64,000 nucleotides of DNA from Tetrapyrgos nigripes (GCA_013368315.1 JAACJM010000065.1:310001-374000); one strand, 5' to 3'. Shown: positions 25,242 to 36,692, counted from the stretch's first letter. Program-made: numbers and translations. The notes: a model not told the origin generated them from the sequence alone.

Positions 25242-26795
25242 CTATACCGCAGACTCATACGTCAAAAGTCCAGTCTTCCTTGACATGCTTTTCGACGGCG
25301 TAAGCGTGCTGAACTGGCTTTCCGGTCCTTTCTTCTCTGTGTCCATCGCTCCAAATCCATCACCCCTAGGATTGCTTCTCCAAATTTTCGACGGCGTAAG
25401 CGTGCTGAACTGGCTTTCCGATCCTTTCTTCTCCGTGTCCATCGCTCCAGATCCATCACCCCTAGGATTGCTTCTCCAAAACTCCATCGCATCTTTCCAA
25501 TCTGTATACATGTTTTGCACAATGACCGAAGCATCATCTGGCGCTAGTGGTGGATGCTCTTGCCCCTTCGGATCCTTCTTATAAGTTTCCGTCACTCTTT
25601 TCTTGAAATCCTCCCAGTCTTCCGTTCGATTGGGCAGCAGACGGTTAAGCAGTTGTTCCGTCATCCCTCCATCAGGCTGTAACGTGTATAACATGGCAAT
25701 TGCCATAGTTGTCCAGTTCTGGAACTGGTATCCGCGTACAGAATCGGAGGTGTTAACCTTCCACACCTGTTCTCCCAAGGCTTCTCTTTGCAGATCTTCC
25801 TTATCAATGGCAGACAGATATGTGTTGTAAAGCCATGATACACCGAAGGAGATAAGGAAGAGAACTTGGCCGAAAAGAGTAGCCTGAGGAATGAGGAATA
25901 GCTGCACCAAGAGCTGCAGCATCAACAGGAGACAACAGGCACCGACAATCCAATAGTCGCCCCGCCTGACCCAGGATGGGAATTCGACCGCAATGGATGC
26001 TCTGGTCACCTGGAACACTTCCTGTTCTCGACCGAGCACAATCACTCTATGGTCTTCCATTGTCATGAGGCCATCTCCCGGTGGTCCTGCTTTGGGTGCA
26101 GTGACAAAATCGACCCGCATCTTGCCCGAACCCAAAACCAAGCACGCTGCGCCGTGAGCGACAATTCCCAACAGTATCAAGGAGAATGCAAACCAGTCGC
26201 CAGTCAAAGCACTGACGACGGAAGCGCCTATGCTGGATAGAGTAGGGATCAAATTGAAGAATAGCACCCGATTGCTGTGTATGGAGGGCCAGATGGAAGG
26301 GACTTTGGAGACTGGGCTAATTTCCGAGGGTAGGTCAATCCTGCCCAAATTGACGATAGTCACTTTTACCGGCTTCGTCGGATTTCTGGTACTGTCAACG
26401 TCTTTGTACTTTGTGTCGTCCCTCATCTTCTTGAAAAAGAGGTACCCCAAATGACCCGTCCGATCCAACAAGACTCCCGTCTTCGCTCCCAAAAAGTCTG
26501 GTAACATCTTTCCCGGCCCTCCATCCATACTGAAGACTTCGTGGGGTTGCATGTAGACGTCCGGGTAGAAACCCCTCCATAACCGCGACTTGGCCAGTCG
26601 TCCGTAGTGCTTTGCCATCCTAAAGCCGCCAGGAGAGTTGTATAATCCCATGAATCTCCTTTTTTTGTAGATCTGTGCTGTGTTCATGGCAGAGATGGCT
26701 TCGTCACCACCAAAAAAACCTGCCAAACCCGAGGAATTGAGTTGAAATGTAGGAGAACGTTGGGATTGTAGAATGTTTTCAGAAATGGGAGGCAT
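25242..26795 (-). CDS. Hypothetical multi-spanning membrane protein, 517 residues, single exon
   Basis: Uninterrupted frame from ATG 26795 to stop 25242. The N-terminal half is soluble and begins MPPISENILQSQRSPTF, with KTGVLLDRTGHLGYLFFKKM near residue 105. Hydrophobic helices lie at about residues 176-225 (two), 280-303 and 305-327. A C-terminal soluble part has NWTTMAIAMLYTLQPDGGM. Similar intron-poor membrane proteins are frequent in agaricomycete genomes but are uncharacterised; I do not assign a function. The tail contains a perfect-register duplication of a 32-residue unit (WRSNPRGDGSGAMDTEKKG and onward), encoded by a 96-bp direct repeat. It faces the DUF6533 gene tail to tail, 132 bp apart. 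Confidence 0.75.
   Translation of the reverse strand: MPPISENILQSQRSPTFQLNSSGLAGFFGGDEAISAMNTAQIYKKRRFMGLYNSPGGFRMAKHYGRLAKSRLWRGFYPDVYMQPHEVFSMDGGPGKMLPDFLGAKTGVLLDRTGHLGYLFFKKMRDDTKYKDVDSTRNPTKPVKVTIVNLGRIDLPSEISPVSKVPSIWPSIHSNRVLFFNLIPTLSSIGASVVSALTGDWFAFSLILLGIVAHGAACLVLGSGKMRVDFVTAPKAGPPGDGLMTMEDHRVIVLGREQEVFQVTRASIAVEFPSWVRRGDYWIVGACCLLLMLQLLVQLFLIPQATLFGQVLFLISFGVSWLYNTYLSAIDKEDLQREALGEQVWKVNTSDSVRGYQFQNWTTMAIAMLYTLQPDGGMTEQLLNRLLPNRTEDWEDFKKRVTETYKKDPKGQEHPPLAPDDASVIVQNMYTDWKDAMEFWRSNPRGDGSGAMDTEKKGSESQFSTLTPSKIWRSNPRGDGFGAMDTEKKGPESQFSTLTPSKSMSRKTGLLTYESAV
25291..25482. repeat. 96-bp tandem direct repeat within coding sequence, two units
   Basis: Units start at 25291 and 25387 (offset exactly 96 bp) and differ at a few bases. 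Because 96 is a multiple of three, the duplication adds 32 residues without changing frame. Confidence 0.9.
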
Positions 26796-28256
26796 GGTTT
26801 GGATTCGATGGATGATTAGAAAGATTGGTAGATATAATAGGCTCTGCGAAGACTCCGAAGACGACGTTGTCCGAGAACTCGGCTTAAATGGCCGTTAGAC
26901 GCTCAGAGACGCTCAGGAACTCGATACATTGATCCCAGATTGATACAAGGAGGCTGTACAAGGGCATTATTACTGTATCAAAGGTGGTCGTTGAGTTGTA
27001 TCGATACTAAGCAAATAACGTACAAGAGGTCTTACTGTTGGTTGGAGGTCGCGGTGATAGCATTAGGCAGGCCAATGGCGGTTCAACTTGAAACGTCGTT
27101 TGTAACAAAAATGATTTCACACGTGACGGCGCACGCTCCCATCGGACTAGGACCCGCTGACCCCATACTACGTCTTGACTCTTCAAGAATTTCTCTACGT
27201 CTGCTACCCTTCTGTTACTGCTAGAAAGACTACTGGTGCCCAAAGCCTTCGTACTTCTGCCTATGATATTATTGACACCAAGTTTTGCGCTGCATACTAA
27301 GTAGGACGTACGCAGTCAAACACTGTCACCTTCTGCACCACCGTCATTCTTTCCTTTTCTTATCAGGCAATGACAGTACTGACAGTACATTTCAATCTGT
27401 CGTAGGGAGCTGGATTTGATTGGCCATGGGGGATTTCCTCTCAAATATGTGCAACGAAGACCCTGAAGAGGCCCCTCTTTGCTTTTTCTCCTTTCTGAAA
27501 ATTGGTCAATCAAGAAATCTGAGAAACTAGCCCTCCATGACAAGATTGAGAAAATGGCTACGAATAGGGTCGATCTCGCTGAGTGATCTTCGATAGCACT
27601 GATATAGTCTCCTGTGGTGGTTTCTTCAGTTTGGTTACAATTGTGAAAGCATTAAAGTACGTCTGAAATCGGCTTTATGTGTTGGCTTTTCGCTGAATGA
27701 TTGCTCCTCTTAGGCAGAAGTTCATCGGTAGCCGAGATTAGAGGTCTTGACATCAGACAATTCACTACTCAACCATGTACATCCACTGCGCTCTTCATCT
27801 CGGAGTTCGTTTTATGCATGTATTTACCATCCCTAATATGGGACTCATGCTTGACGATATTTATCATGCCGTTCCCAAAGGCCCCAGAGTGTACTCCATG
27901 GGACAGTGCCTGAACAGGTCTCTCCCCGTCTCATGGAAGAACACCAAGTCTGGTCAACTACCAGTACTGTCTGCTCAGGACGTGTTGTGGTATCGCTCGA
28001 ACTTTGTATTTGGCTCTGCACGTAAGTATGGGCTGCAAGTCTATGTATATAGGCTGAATAGACGTACATAGATACAATGATTCTGAAGTTAGGAAGTTAA
28101 GAGAACGATTAGCCGGGCCGCCGTCACCCGAAGTTTTTTTCTTCTTTTCATTTCCAAGCCTTTCGGGAAGGCCTAGATCTCAGTTTACAACGAGACCCAC
28201 CCAATCCAAAAATCTTTCTCTTTTTCCCCGAAAGCTCCTAGTACACGAGTGCCAAG
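26796..28256. other. Intergenic region, no gene supported
   Basis: About 1.46 kb between divergent genes. A plus-strand frame at 27775-28071 (MYIHCALHLGVRFMHVFTI) has no recognised family and no splice partner. TATAATAGG at about 26831 may serve the minus-strand membrane protein. Nothing else supported. Confidence 0.4.
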
Positions 28257-30162
28257 ATGGAAGCTTTCGATACATACCAAACACCCTTGTCCAGGTGTGT
28301 TTTCTTTCGTGACTGAATTCTATGCAGTCTAAAGAACGCTCGATGTGAAGCCGATACGCAAGCAAAGAGATGGCACACCTTTTCTCGCCCTCTGTAAGTC
28401 GTTTCTCGGACGAAAAACAAGATACTTGAAACTAATTGTCCCTCGTCGTTTATGCAATTCACTGAACGTACCATTTCGTTTGGTTCCAACAGAACCGCTT
28501 CTATACGTGGAGAAAGCTATGGCTCAATCTGGCTATTGCAGAAAAGGAGCTAGGACTATCGGTCTCAGACGAAGCGATTGAACAAATGAAGGCGAACTTG
28601 GTGCGTTTTCGCAGCTGCTGGACTGGATGAGCAATGTTCTTACACCTTTTTCTATACAGCATCTGACTCCCGAACAGTTCGATGTTGCAGCAAAAGAAGA
28701 AAAGAAGAGAAGACATGATGTTATGGCTCATGTTCATACCTTTGGAACTGTCGCTCCGGCTGCTGCAGGTATCATCCAGTGAGTCTTGTTAGTGCTTAGA
28801 TGACAGCCTAATGCAAATTTTTGTCTTGCAGTCTTGGCGCAACATCGTGCTATGTTACCGACAATGCTGATCTTATATTCCTACGCGACGGACTCGATCT
28901 TCTCATTCGTTCGCTGACGGTGCTCATTTCTCGACTATCCTCGTTTGCCGAGCAATACAAGAGTCTGCCTACCCTTGGATTTACCCATTTCCAGCCTGCA
29001 CAGCTGACCACAGTTGGCAAGAGGGCAACTTTGTGGATACAAGCAAGTTTTTCGTTTTTCGTTTTTTTTTTTTTTTTTTTGTTTTTTTTCCGACCAAGTA
29101 TTGACACAAATACAGGAATTACTCTGGGATCTGCGAAATATCAAGCGCGCTAGGGAAGACATCGGTTTCCGTGGAGTCAAGGGAACAACAGGGACCCAAG
29201 CCAGTTTCCTAGCATTATTCGACGGAGACCACGAAAAAGTCGAAGCTCTCGACAAACTTGTAACAAAACTGTCTGGCTTCGGGTATGCATACCCAGTGAC
29301 GTCGCAGACCTACTCGAGGAAGATAGACGTCGATGTACTCGGACCGTTAGCGTCATTTGGAGCGACTGCGCATAAAATTGCAACGGATATTCGGCTTTTA
29401 GCTAACTTGAAGGTGTGTATGTCATCTCGCGCCGGTCTCCATAATGCTCACATGTAATTAGGAAATCGAAGAACCCTTCGAGTCAACGCAGATAGGTTCA
29501 TCTGCTATGGCTTACAAGCGGAATCCAATGCGTTCAGAACGTGTCTGCAGCTTGTCGCGGCATTTGATGGTTTTACATCAAAACGCGCTTATGACGAGTA
29601 GTGTACAATGGTTTGAGAGGACTTTAGACGACAGGCGAGTACCCTGAAATTTTTTTTTCGAAATTCACGTCTGATAGATCCTAATCACAGTGCCAACCGC
29701 CGCATAACGCTCCCTGAAGCCTTCCTTACTGCAGACATCGTTCTCTCAACATTCCAAAATATCTCCGAAGGACTGGTCGTTTATCCTAAAGTCATCGCTC
29801 GTCGAATCGCTCAAGAACTCCCGTTCATGGCTACCGAAAATATCATCATGGCCATCGTGAAGAAAGGAGGAGACAGACAAGAAGCACATGAGAAGATTAG
29901 GGTGTTGAGTCATGAGGCGGGTTGGCAGGTAAAGATGGAGGGAGGGGAGAATGATTTAATTGAAAGGGTCAAGAAGGATGAATACTTTAAGGGTATATGG
30001 GACGATCTGAAGGATAATGATGGTGGATTGTTGGATCCGAAGAGTTTTGTTGGGAGAGCTCCGGAGCAAGTGGACGTGTTTTTAAGAGATTGGGTAAAAC
30101 CAGTCTTGGATGAGGCGAAGGACATTGTGGAGATGGCGAAAAAGGTTGAGTTGAGCGTGTAG
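28257..30162 (+). CDS. ADE13: Adenylosuccinate lyase
   Basis: Catalyses two fumarate-releasing steps of purine synthesis: SAICAR to AICAR, and adenylosuccinate to AMP. Exons 28257-28294, 28351-28393, 28493-28600, 28660-28778, 28832-29042, 29116-29412, 29462-29634 and 29691-30162 splice into one frame starting [20 protein letters not shown]. Diagnostic segments are [29 protein letters not shown] (substrate site), [18 protein letters not shown] (catalytic histidine region), the fumarase/lyase signature [18 protein letters not shown] and [14 protein letters not shown]. The length of roughly 480 residues is usual for the family. Two introns, 29043-29115 and 29635-29690, use GC donors (gcaagt and gcgagt), the only choices that keep the conserved sequence. 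No lesion seen. It is followed at 467 bp by the second SDR gene on the same strand. Confidence 0.95.
29043..29115 (+). other. GC-AG intron in adenylosuccinate lyase
   Basis: Donor gcaagt after LWIQ, acceptor tacag before ELLWDL. A long T run (about 29061-29080) fills the front half of the intron. No GT donor nearby restores the conserved frame. Confidence 0.8.
29635..29690 (+). other. GC-AG intron in adenylosuccinate lyase
   Basis: Donor gcgagt follows the split serine codon of the conserved LDDSANRR; the acceptor is cacag. Using the nearest GT instead shifts the frame. Confidence 0.75.
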
Positions 30163-30570
30163 GGACGATGATGATGAGAAGTAAACCAATAAGCATAAGT
30201 ATGTATGTATTGATATAGACGATTGATTATACACGCACTCCTACTTATTCTGTTACTTTAGCTGCGAAGTAGGGCTTGCTGACACACCTTGTTTCGGATA
30301 GCAAACCAAAAGCACCAAGAACACAGGCGCGTCTTTGGTTATTGGCTAATTCTTGACGCGTATGTATACCGCACTCCATCTCCACCTCCACGTCAACGTC
30401 GAACCCCGGCGGCGACCAATATCGGGTAGTGATCGTTCTCGTAATGCAGCGGGCGACGCAATAAGTGACGCAGGAGATTGCGTCTTGTAGGGCTATCTCG
30501 GAGTTGTTTGTCTTGAATAACTATGATTTCAGAGGAGGGATATTAATCAACCAAAGCCGAGCAACGTACA

Positions 30571-30578
30571 TATATAAG
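30571..30578 (+). promoter_or_regulatory. TATA box of SDR copy 2
   Basis: TATATAAG 51 bp upstream of the ATG at 30629. Sequence and spacing fit a fungal core promoter. Confidence 0.5.
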
Positions 30579-30628
30579 TGTCAAGCATCGCAGAACCAAG
30601 CCAACAGCCCACCCTCCACTCGAACACA

Positions 30629-31917
30629 ATGATGAGAACAGCACACCTACTACCCAATTTCAGGTCCTCATTCCTGCCATCTTCCGCACGAGTTGCACGT
30701 CCTCTCCGACCTTGCTCTGCGCGCTTTACCCATCGCTCGATATCTTCGTCGACGTCATCTCGTACAAGCGACTCCAGCTCCACCCGGCAACTGCGAGACG
30801 CACAGAATAAAAACACTGAGTCGCCTCTGGCCCCAATCGGAGTCGCAGCTGCCGTTCAGGCCAAGCAAGATCCTTCCAGCGTCCCTGCCCGTCCTAAGAT
30901 CTTTGACGAATTCGCTTTGCGAGACCGCGTGGGTATCGTCTCGGGCGGTAACAACGGTCTAGGCTTGGAAATGGCGATGGCTCTATGCGAAGCGGGTGCG
31001 AGAGCGGTGTACACTTTCGATGTGGAACCTGAACCATCAGAGGATTGGGTCGCAGTCAAGGAGTTTGTCGAGAAGATGGGGAGTAGACTGGAATACGCCA
31101 ATGTAGATGTGACAGATCAGAAGAAGGTTTGGGAGCATGGAGACATAATAGGAGATAAGGAAGGACGAATGGATTTCTGTGTCGCCGCTGCAGGTGTGAT
31201 GGAACCTCATACGCCTTGCTTGGGTTACACGGCAGAGCAATACAGAAGGGTGAGTGTGATTGGTGCTTCTGTTCTTTTCGTTGAGCTGAAATGTTCCTTC
31301 TTGCAGGTAACGAGCATTAATTGCGATGGGGCTCTTTTCACTGCCCAAGCAGCCGGGAGGCAGATGGAGAGGTTCGGCTTACCCGGTAGCATCGTCCTGA
31401 TCGCGTCCATGAGTGGCAGTATAACGAACCAAGTCCGTGTCTTGAACCATTGAGCTTTGATTACTGACCCAACATTTGTAAAGGGAGATGCAAGGGTTGC
31501 ATACAACTCTAGCAAATCTGCAGTGATCCAGATGGCGAGAAGCCTGGCATGCGAGTTGGCGCCTCTGAATATCAGGGTTAACTCGCTGTCTCCTGGACAC
31601 ATATATACCAAGTAAGCTTTCTGTGATACGTACCATGATTAGATGTTCCTTACCAGATGGTTCGGTAGATTGACCGCACAATACCTTGATACGGACCCCG
31701 GGCTACTTGACAAATGGTCGAATTTGAACCCAATGGGACGAATTGGGCGAATCGACGAAATCAGAGGGCCCATCATTTGGTAAGCTCTTTGGCTACAGTC
31801 TTCTCCTACCATCACTGATCAACATTTTCTTCAACGGCCAAAAGGCTGGCATCAGATGCATCCACATACTGTACGGGCTCGGATATACTGGTCGACGGAG
31901 GACACCACGCTTGGTAG
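30629..31917 (+). CDS. Short-chain dehydrogenase/reductase, probably mitochondrial (SDR copy 2)
   Basis: Paralog of the SDR at 10.9-12.3 kb with the same architecture. A basic leader ([19 protein letters not shown]) and linker precede the Rossmann motif [11 protein letters not shown] (about 30946). The catalytic serine is in [10 protein letters not shown] and the YxxxK pair in [10 protein letters not shown] (about 31503). Introns fall after YRR, after ITNQ, within the YTK lysine codon (about 31613-31666) and within the tryptophan of RGPIIW. It ends [17 protein letters not shown] with TAG at 31915-31917. The frame is intact. The start at 30629 is preferred because the frame upstream has no ATG. 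It lacks two introns found in copy 1. The substrate cannot be read from sequence; a polyol or sugar-alcohol dehydrogenase is a family-based guess. Confidence 0.85.
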
Positions 31918-33377
31918 AACAGATCGTTACTTTACTCTGGTAATATTACGTTAGACTGTAAAATAATGATAAATGGTTTGAACATATACTTACTAGACTA
32001 CAATGACCGCCGGAATCAAAATACTATTCGATACCAGGAAGCTGGCCACGTTAGCGTTTTTAAATCATATAAAATTACTGAGGGAAATTTGGATTACAAA
32101 AACTTTAGCATAGCGTAGTAGGGCTTCTTAGGAATCTGCTGATATACGAATCAGCACCGTGCAAGCTGTGGTCAAGGAGTAGCGAGGATTTTCGCGATGC
32201 GAGTCTGTTTTTGGCCAAAACTGGCTATCTGGCCACCTGCTCTGGCCCAGAACCATGCACATGTACATGAGCTATAAAACCTGGAGGATTATATATCCTT
32301 AGCATATAGAACTATGCTGAATACCTTCGGCAGTGTAACGGTACACTTGCTGTCGAGCAGTGGTCACTCTAAGGGCAGTTTTGGGCGTGGGAACGGTATT
32401 TTAGGAAAACGCGTCATTTCGGGTTTTCGGGCCACTCTTTTACCGGTATCTTACGAAGCAAGTACCGACCCCCTTCAAAGTTTGACATCCAAGTGCACCC
32501 CACCCAGACGTGTTTTTAAGGCACCCTAGACCCACCCCAATGTAGACATAAAGTCAGATAATTGCCAAATGGCCAGCTTCCTGGTACGAGATAGTACTTG
32601 GGGCTGAGCGCTGAGCGCTGAGATGAAGGAGACATAAACTTGTACAGGTCATCTGGCAGGTCCATCATAACGGATACAGCAACCTTCCAATCCGGAAGAA
32701 AACTTTATTAGAAAGCATGCCTAGATGTCATCCACCAACTAACTCCTCCAAACCAGACTGTCCACCTCTTAACGCAACCCCAGAGCATTTAAAACGTCCT
32801 CCCGAAGAATCAACACGCAGGCTATTGCAACATGCTATTTGCGAAACAATCGAAGGAGAGTCCTTTCTGATATCTGAAGTTGCGAGACCTTGATAGATAG
32901 AGCTCTTTGAAGTTTTGTTGCGTCGTGTCAATGTCGTGAGTTTTTGTAAAGTTTGCCCGCAACCTCCTGACCCCAGTTTACGAGGTTCTCACGGACACTT
33001 GCGAGACCTTCAAGTTCGACTCGTGGACAAATCTCGACTATCTCGATCCTACTGCTTCATACCATGTACGGTAATCTTTTGGTATGCTTTGGACTAACAA
33101 ACAGATATTTGATTGGGCTCGGTTACCCCCGGAGCACCGATCGGTCATTCCACCTGGGTATTTGCTAACCCTGTCGGAAATGAAGTCTTACCTTTTGCCT
33201 CTTGCTTCTCTCCCCTCATCGGCTACTGTACCCAGGTGGTTTCTCTCAAACCTCTTCTGTTTATTCATTTGTATTATTTCTTTGTAAAGTTTGCTCGCAA
33301 CCTTCGCCCGATCTCCACCATCTCCACCATAACTCTCTATTTGTCCCATACTCGCTCGTCAAACCTCCCTGGCAGTC
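31918..33377. other. Intergenic region with fragments related to the F-box flanks
   Basis: About 1.46 kb. A TATA-like segment (GCTATAAAACC at about 32271) precedes a short frame at 32314 (MLNTFGSVTVHLLSSS) with no recognised relatives. GTAAAGTTTGCCCGCAACC near 32946 recurs in altered form near 33284 (GTAAAGTTTGCTCGCAACC), pointing to local duplication. No gene supported. Confidence 0.4.
33140..33250 (+). repeat. Direct repeat flanking the F-box gene, left copy
   Basis: The segment with TCGGTCATTCCACCTGGGTA at 33141 recurs downstream at 35225 with a few differences, including the closing CATCGGCT(A/G)CTGTACCCA. The offset is about 2.08 kb and both copies have the same orientation. Confidence 0.8.
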
Positions 33378-35070
33378 ATGAAAAAGCGAAACCTCTCCCA
33401 TAACTGCCATACCAAGCTCTTATTCGAGGAAAGGCAGCCACAGTTTGAGGGCATGTTTCATTCCTCATACATACCTTCAGACTCCGAAATCGCCCAGGTC
33501 CACGCACTGGTGGAATCTGCCAACCACGATCTCGATCTCTACGATGCGGAGATAGTGAAGCTATCGCAGCAGAAGAATGAGCTTCAGCATCTCAAGAACC
33601 GTTGCCGCGCAGTTCTCTCGTCCTTGAGAAGGATACCTCCAGAGGTCTGGGCGGAGATTTTCCTCTTCGCACTGGACAACCAGCCAGCCCTTCTGGTCAC
33701 CGAAAATCACATCGTCGCCTCCGTGCTTCCTCTTTCCCAGACATGTTCGTTCTGGCGCAATGTAGCACTTGGAACTCCCAGGCTATGGTCTGTTCTAGAG
33801 CTCAATGTTGCTTGTGATCACCCAGGTGTCCAGCACATGTTAGAGCTGTATCTCCTTCGATCCATGCCCCACCCTTTGGTGCTCACCATCAAGGCCCTCG
33901 TTACGACTGGCAATGATGGGCCAGTGAAATTAGCAACGTTGCGGGAGCTCGGTTCCAGCGGACAGACTATCCTGGAATCCCTAATCCATTGCGGTGACCG
34001 TTGGCGAGTAGCCAACGTTTATCTTGATCAGAGTGTCCTGGATGCGGAAACCATCTGGACGTCGAAGTCCATCCAATATCCTGTCAATCTACAATCTCTA
34101 AGGCTGCAATGGCGGCCTCCCGAAACCCTCTTATCCAATGACTTCTTCTCCCATGCCACCAACTTACAATCGTTGGATGTGTACCAATTCCATGACAATC
34201 TGTTCCATTTAACGCAACTCCGGAAGCTTTACATCTACCACGACATCTCTGATGTTCTTCCCTTTTTCCAGAACAGCCCCCATTTGGAAGACGTCGAACT
34301 GCACTCCGATCCGAGAAATCCATCGATTTACACCGTCCTGCCACCAGTTACTTGCAGCAATGTGCGTTTGTTGAAACACGAGTTTTACACTTTTAGTGCT
34401 TCTGCAGCGCTATTTCAATCCATAACTTTACCCTCTCTTACCCACCTCGAAGTTGGACACCGCGGCTATGACACGGATTCAAAGGATGCAATGTTCCTAA
34501 CCTTCAGGATATGCTCACAAGGTCGGCTTGTCCTTTACAAGTCCTACACCTGCGAATGGATCTTTTTTCGTCTGATCAGGAGTTGCTGGACATTTTCAGC
34601 CTCACGCCTACCTTAGCGGATCTTGGACTCCCTTTCGGAGAATGCTATGGACTCCTCACTGATAATCTCTTCCGGGCCCTGTCCTTCGAATTGCCAGACA
34701 GCTCACGACACATTCCGGGCGAGACTGTCCTGCTGCCTAGGTTGACACACTTTGGAATTGGATTAGCGCTCTGTGATGATGATGAGGAGCTGGATGACGA
34801 TGGCCCCCTTTACCAGAGCTTGAAGGCATCTTCTCAATGGTCAATTCACGCAGATTACACTTCACCATTCCCACCATCGAGACGAAACAACTCGAATCTT
34901 TCGAGTTGACCGCAGCCCTCTATTCCACATCTGTCAAAGCAACAGAATGGAACGAATCATTCTTGCGCGTCAAACCGCGTTTCCATGCCCTAGAGGAAGG
35001 AGGTCTACACTTGGCTTTGAGGTTACATCAGGCTGCCTACGGTTTTGGAGAGGAAACTGTTGATACTTAA
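33378..35070 (+). CDS. F-box-like protein, copy 1, with two one-base frame shifts
   Basis: The ATG at 33378 opens MKKRNLSHNCHTKLLFEERQ, a short Cys-containing leader. A coiled coil (ESANHDLDLYDAEIVKLSQQ) and the F-box core RRIPPEVWAEIFLFAL (about 33632) follow, then WRNVALGTPRLWSVLELNV and an LRR-like region. F-box proteins recruit substrates to SCF ubiquitin ligases; the substrate here is unknown. The frame moves by one base near 34509 (AGGAT where AGGGAT fits) and near 34808 (five C where six fit), after which homologous sequence resumes to GFGEETVDT and the stop at 35070. Both shifts are in homopolymers, so it could be an intact gene with assembly errors. The closest relative is the pseudogene at 50.4-52.1 kb; a more distant one is at 37.1 kb. 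Confidence 0.7.
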
Positions 35071-35223
35071 ATGTTTATTTTTACACCAAATCAATCGAAG
35101 GTGAGTTTTTTTTTCCTGGCTACACTTTCTTTACACCAATCCGACTCCTGAACACAGGTGAAAACCGAGGAATGGTCGCTTTCCTGCTGTAGCTGCCCAC
35201 TGACACGGAAGGCTCTGGGCTCC

Positions 35224-35335
35224 ATCGGTCATTCCACCTGGGTATTTGCAAGCCTGCCGGAACAAGAGATCTCACCTCTTGCTTCTCTCCTCTCATCGGC
35301 TGCTGTACCCATGTGCGAGTTTCTCTCAATTCTCA
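35224..35335 (+). repeat. Direct repeat flanking the F-box gene, right copy
   Basis: Matches 33140-33250, including the block ATCGGTCATTCCACCTGGGT. It brackets F-box copy 1 with its partner and may mark the ends of a duplicated unit. Confidence 0.8.
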
Positions 35336-35988
35336 TGCTTCTCTTCATCTATAGGGTGTTGTACTATAGCTCATTATTTCTGGTTTTTGTGTTTGTTTCG
35401 TGTACACCCTTCCCAAACCACTTCGTTTGTATTACCTCTCGAGACCCTAACAAATTTCGTTACTGTGGACCGCTATCTTTTTTTTTCTGTTTGAGCCACG
35501 TATATGTACCACCTGAGCCTCTTTTCTCTTCTGTATTATACGGTTTTACGCTTTCATTCTGGTCACAAAGTGTATGTACTATAGCCTACCTCCCCTTCGC
35601 CCTGTACATGTACCCTTCGCCGAGGTCCAAGATGTTTCAATGCTCTTTTCTAAATAAACACGTAATCATTCCAGGACTAATTCCTGAGGATGAAGTATTC
35701 CATAGAAAAGAAGGATACACAGGACATCGTACTAAAAAGACCTTGTAGACTCAAGTTGTAGGTCGTCTTTTCCGGACGCCAAATACTAGTGAATAATACG
35801 TCTGAACTATAAGAATAAGAGGACACTTACCGGAGCTAACGTCCAGGACAATAAACCGTTTCTTTACTCTCTTACACTACCCACTCAGTCCGCTACAGTT
35901 CCTGTTAGAGTCAGATTTTGGAGAGAAATAGGATACGATTTGCACTGTCAAAGGCAAGGGTGTGAAGCGTTTTATTGTCGACCTAGCC
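35336..35988. other. Intergenic region, no gene supported
   Basis: An open plus-strand frame crosses 35158-35748, but it begins at a non-ATG codon inside the direct repeat and shows no family resemblance. Nothing else seen. Confidence 0.4.
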
Positions 35989-35997
35989 TATTCAGCT

Positions 35998-36692
35998 AGC
36001 TTCCCCAGTCGACCCCCTCTGCCCCAATCACGTGAATGGTACGTGCCTCTTGACGCGCTTCAAAATCCTCGCCTCAATCCTCTTTCGCATCTTGCTCACT
36101 TTATACCTCATAGAAAGGTGATCTAAAGCTCTAAAATAGATTATATGTACAATTAATTTAAATACAATTTTTTCAAGATGGCAGAAAGACTGTGAACGCG
36201 CCGAAGCCCTAATATTGGGTAAGTATGAGACTACCAAAGCCCTACCGAAGCCCGTCATTTGCTTCACTCAGGCGGGGGCCTCAGGTGAGGATGCAGACCA
36301 TTTCCGGCAATGACAAAATGCTTTCTTAACTGTAATGTAACGCCTGGGGGTATGTAGAACGTACTATACCTGCCATTTGAATCTCATGACACTGACTGAA
36401 ATGTCTTTTGAGGCACCTAACCGACCATATCAATAGACACGGGCTGCTACTCATTCATTGAAGTGTAAAATAGCCGTGAATTAGGATTTGAACAATGAAA
36501 TTGTTACACAATAACATTTACGAAAAAAATGCACCAAAAGAGGATCGAAACCTCATCGAGCAATCCCGGACTGAAAGCTTAACCGATAATCTACGGCGGT
36601 GTTGGAGAGATATGCCCACTAGCTTCCTATACTCTCCTGTAGACCACGTGCAAGCCACATGATTGGGGCAGAGGGGGTCGACTGGGGAAGCT
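35998..36692. mobile_element. Non-autonomous Mutator-like element (695 bp)
   Basis: Terminal inverted repeats of 33 bp match exactly: 35998-36030 begins AGCTTCCCCAGTCGACCCCC, and 36660-36692 is its reverse complement. The element is flanked by a 9-bp direct duplication TATTCAGCT at 35989-35997 and 36693-36701. Perfect inverted repeats with a 9-bp target duplication are the hallmark of Mutator-type (MULE) insertions. There is no transposase frame inside, so it would need one in trans. Weak similarity of the inverted repeats continues inward through a CACGTG/CATGTG core. Confidence 0.9.

Noticed and set aside
27775..28071. 98-residue plus-strand frame with an ATG
   Set aside because: No recognised domain, no splice partner and an intergenic position; kept only as a note.
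35158..35748. 196-residue plus-strand frame
   Set aside because: It begins at a non-ATG codon, starts inside a direct repeat, has low-complexity hydrophobic sequence and no family match.
36525..36625. tRNA-like segment with a B-box-like GGTTTCGATCC on the minus strand and a following T run
   Set aside because: The T-loop register, acceptor pairing and A box do not fit a tRNA, and it lies inside a Mutator-like element.
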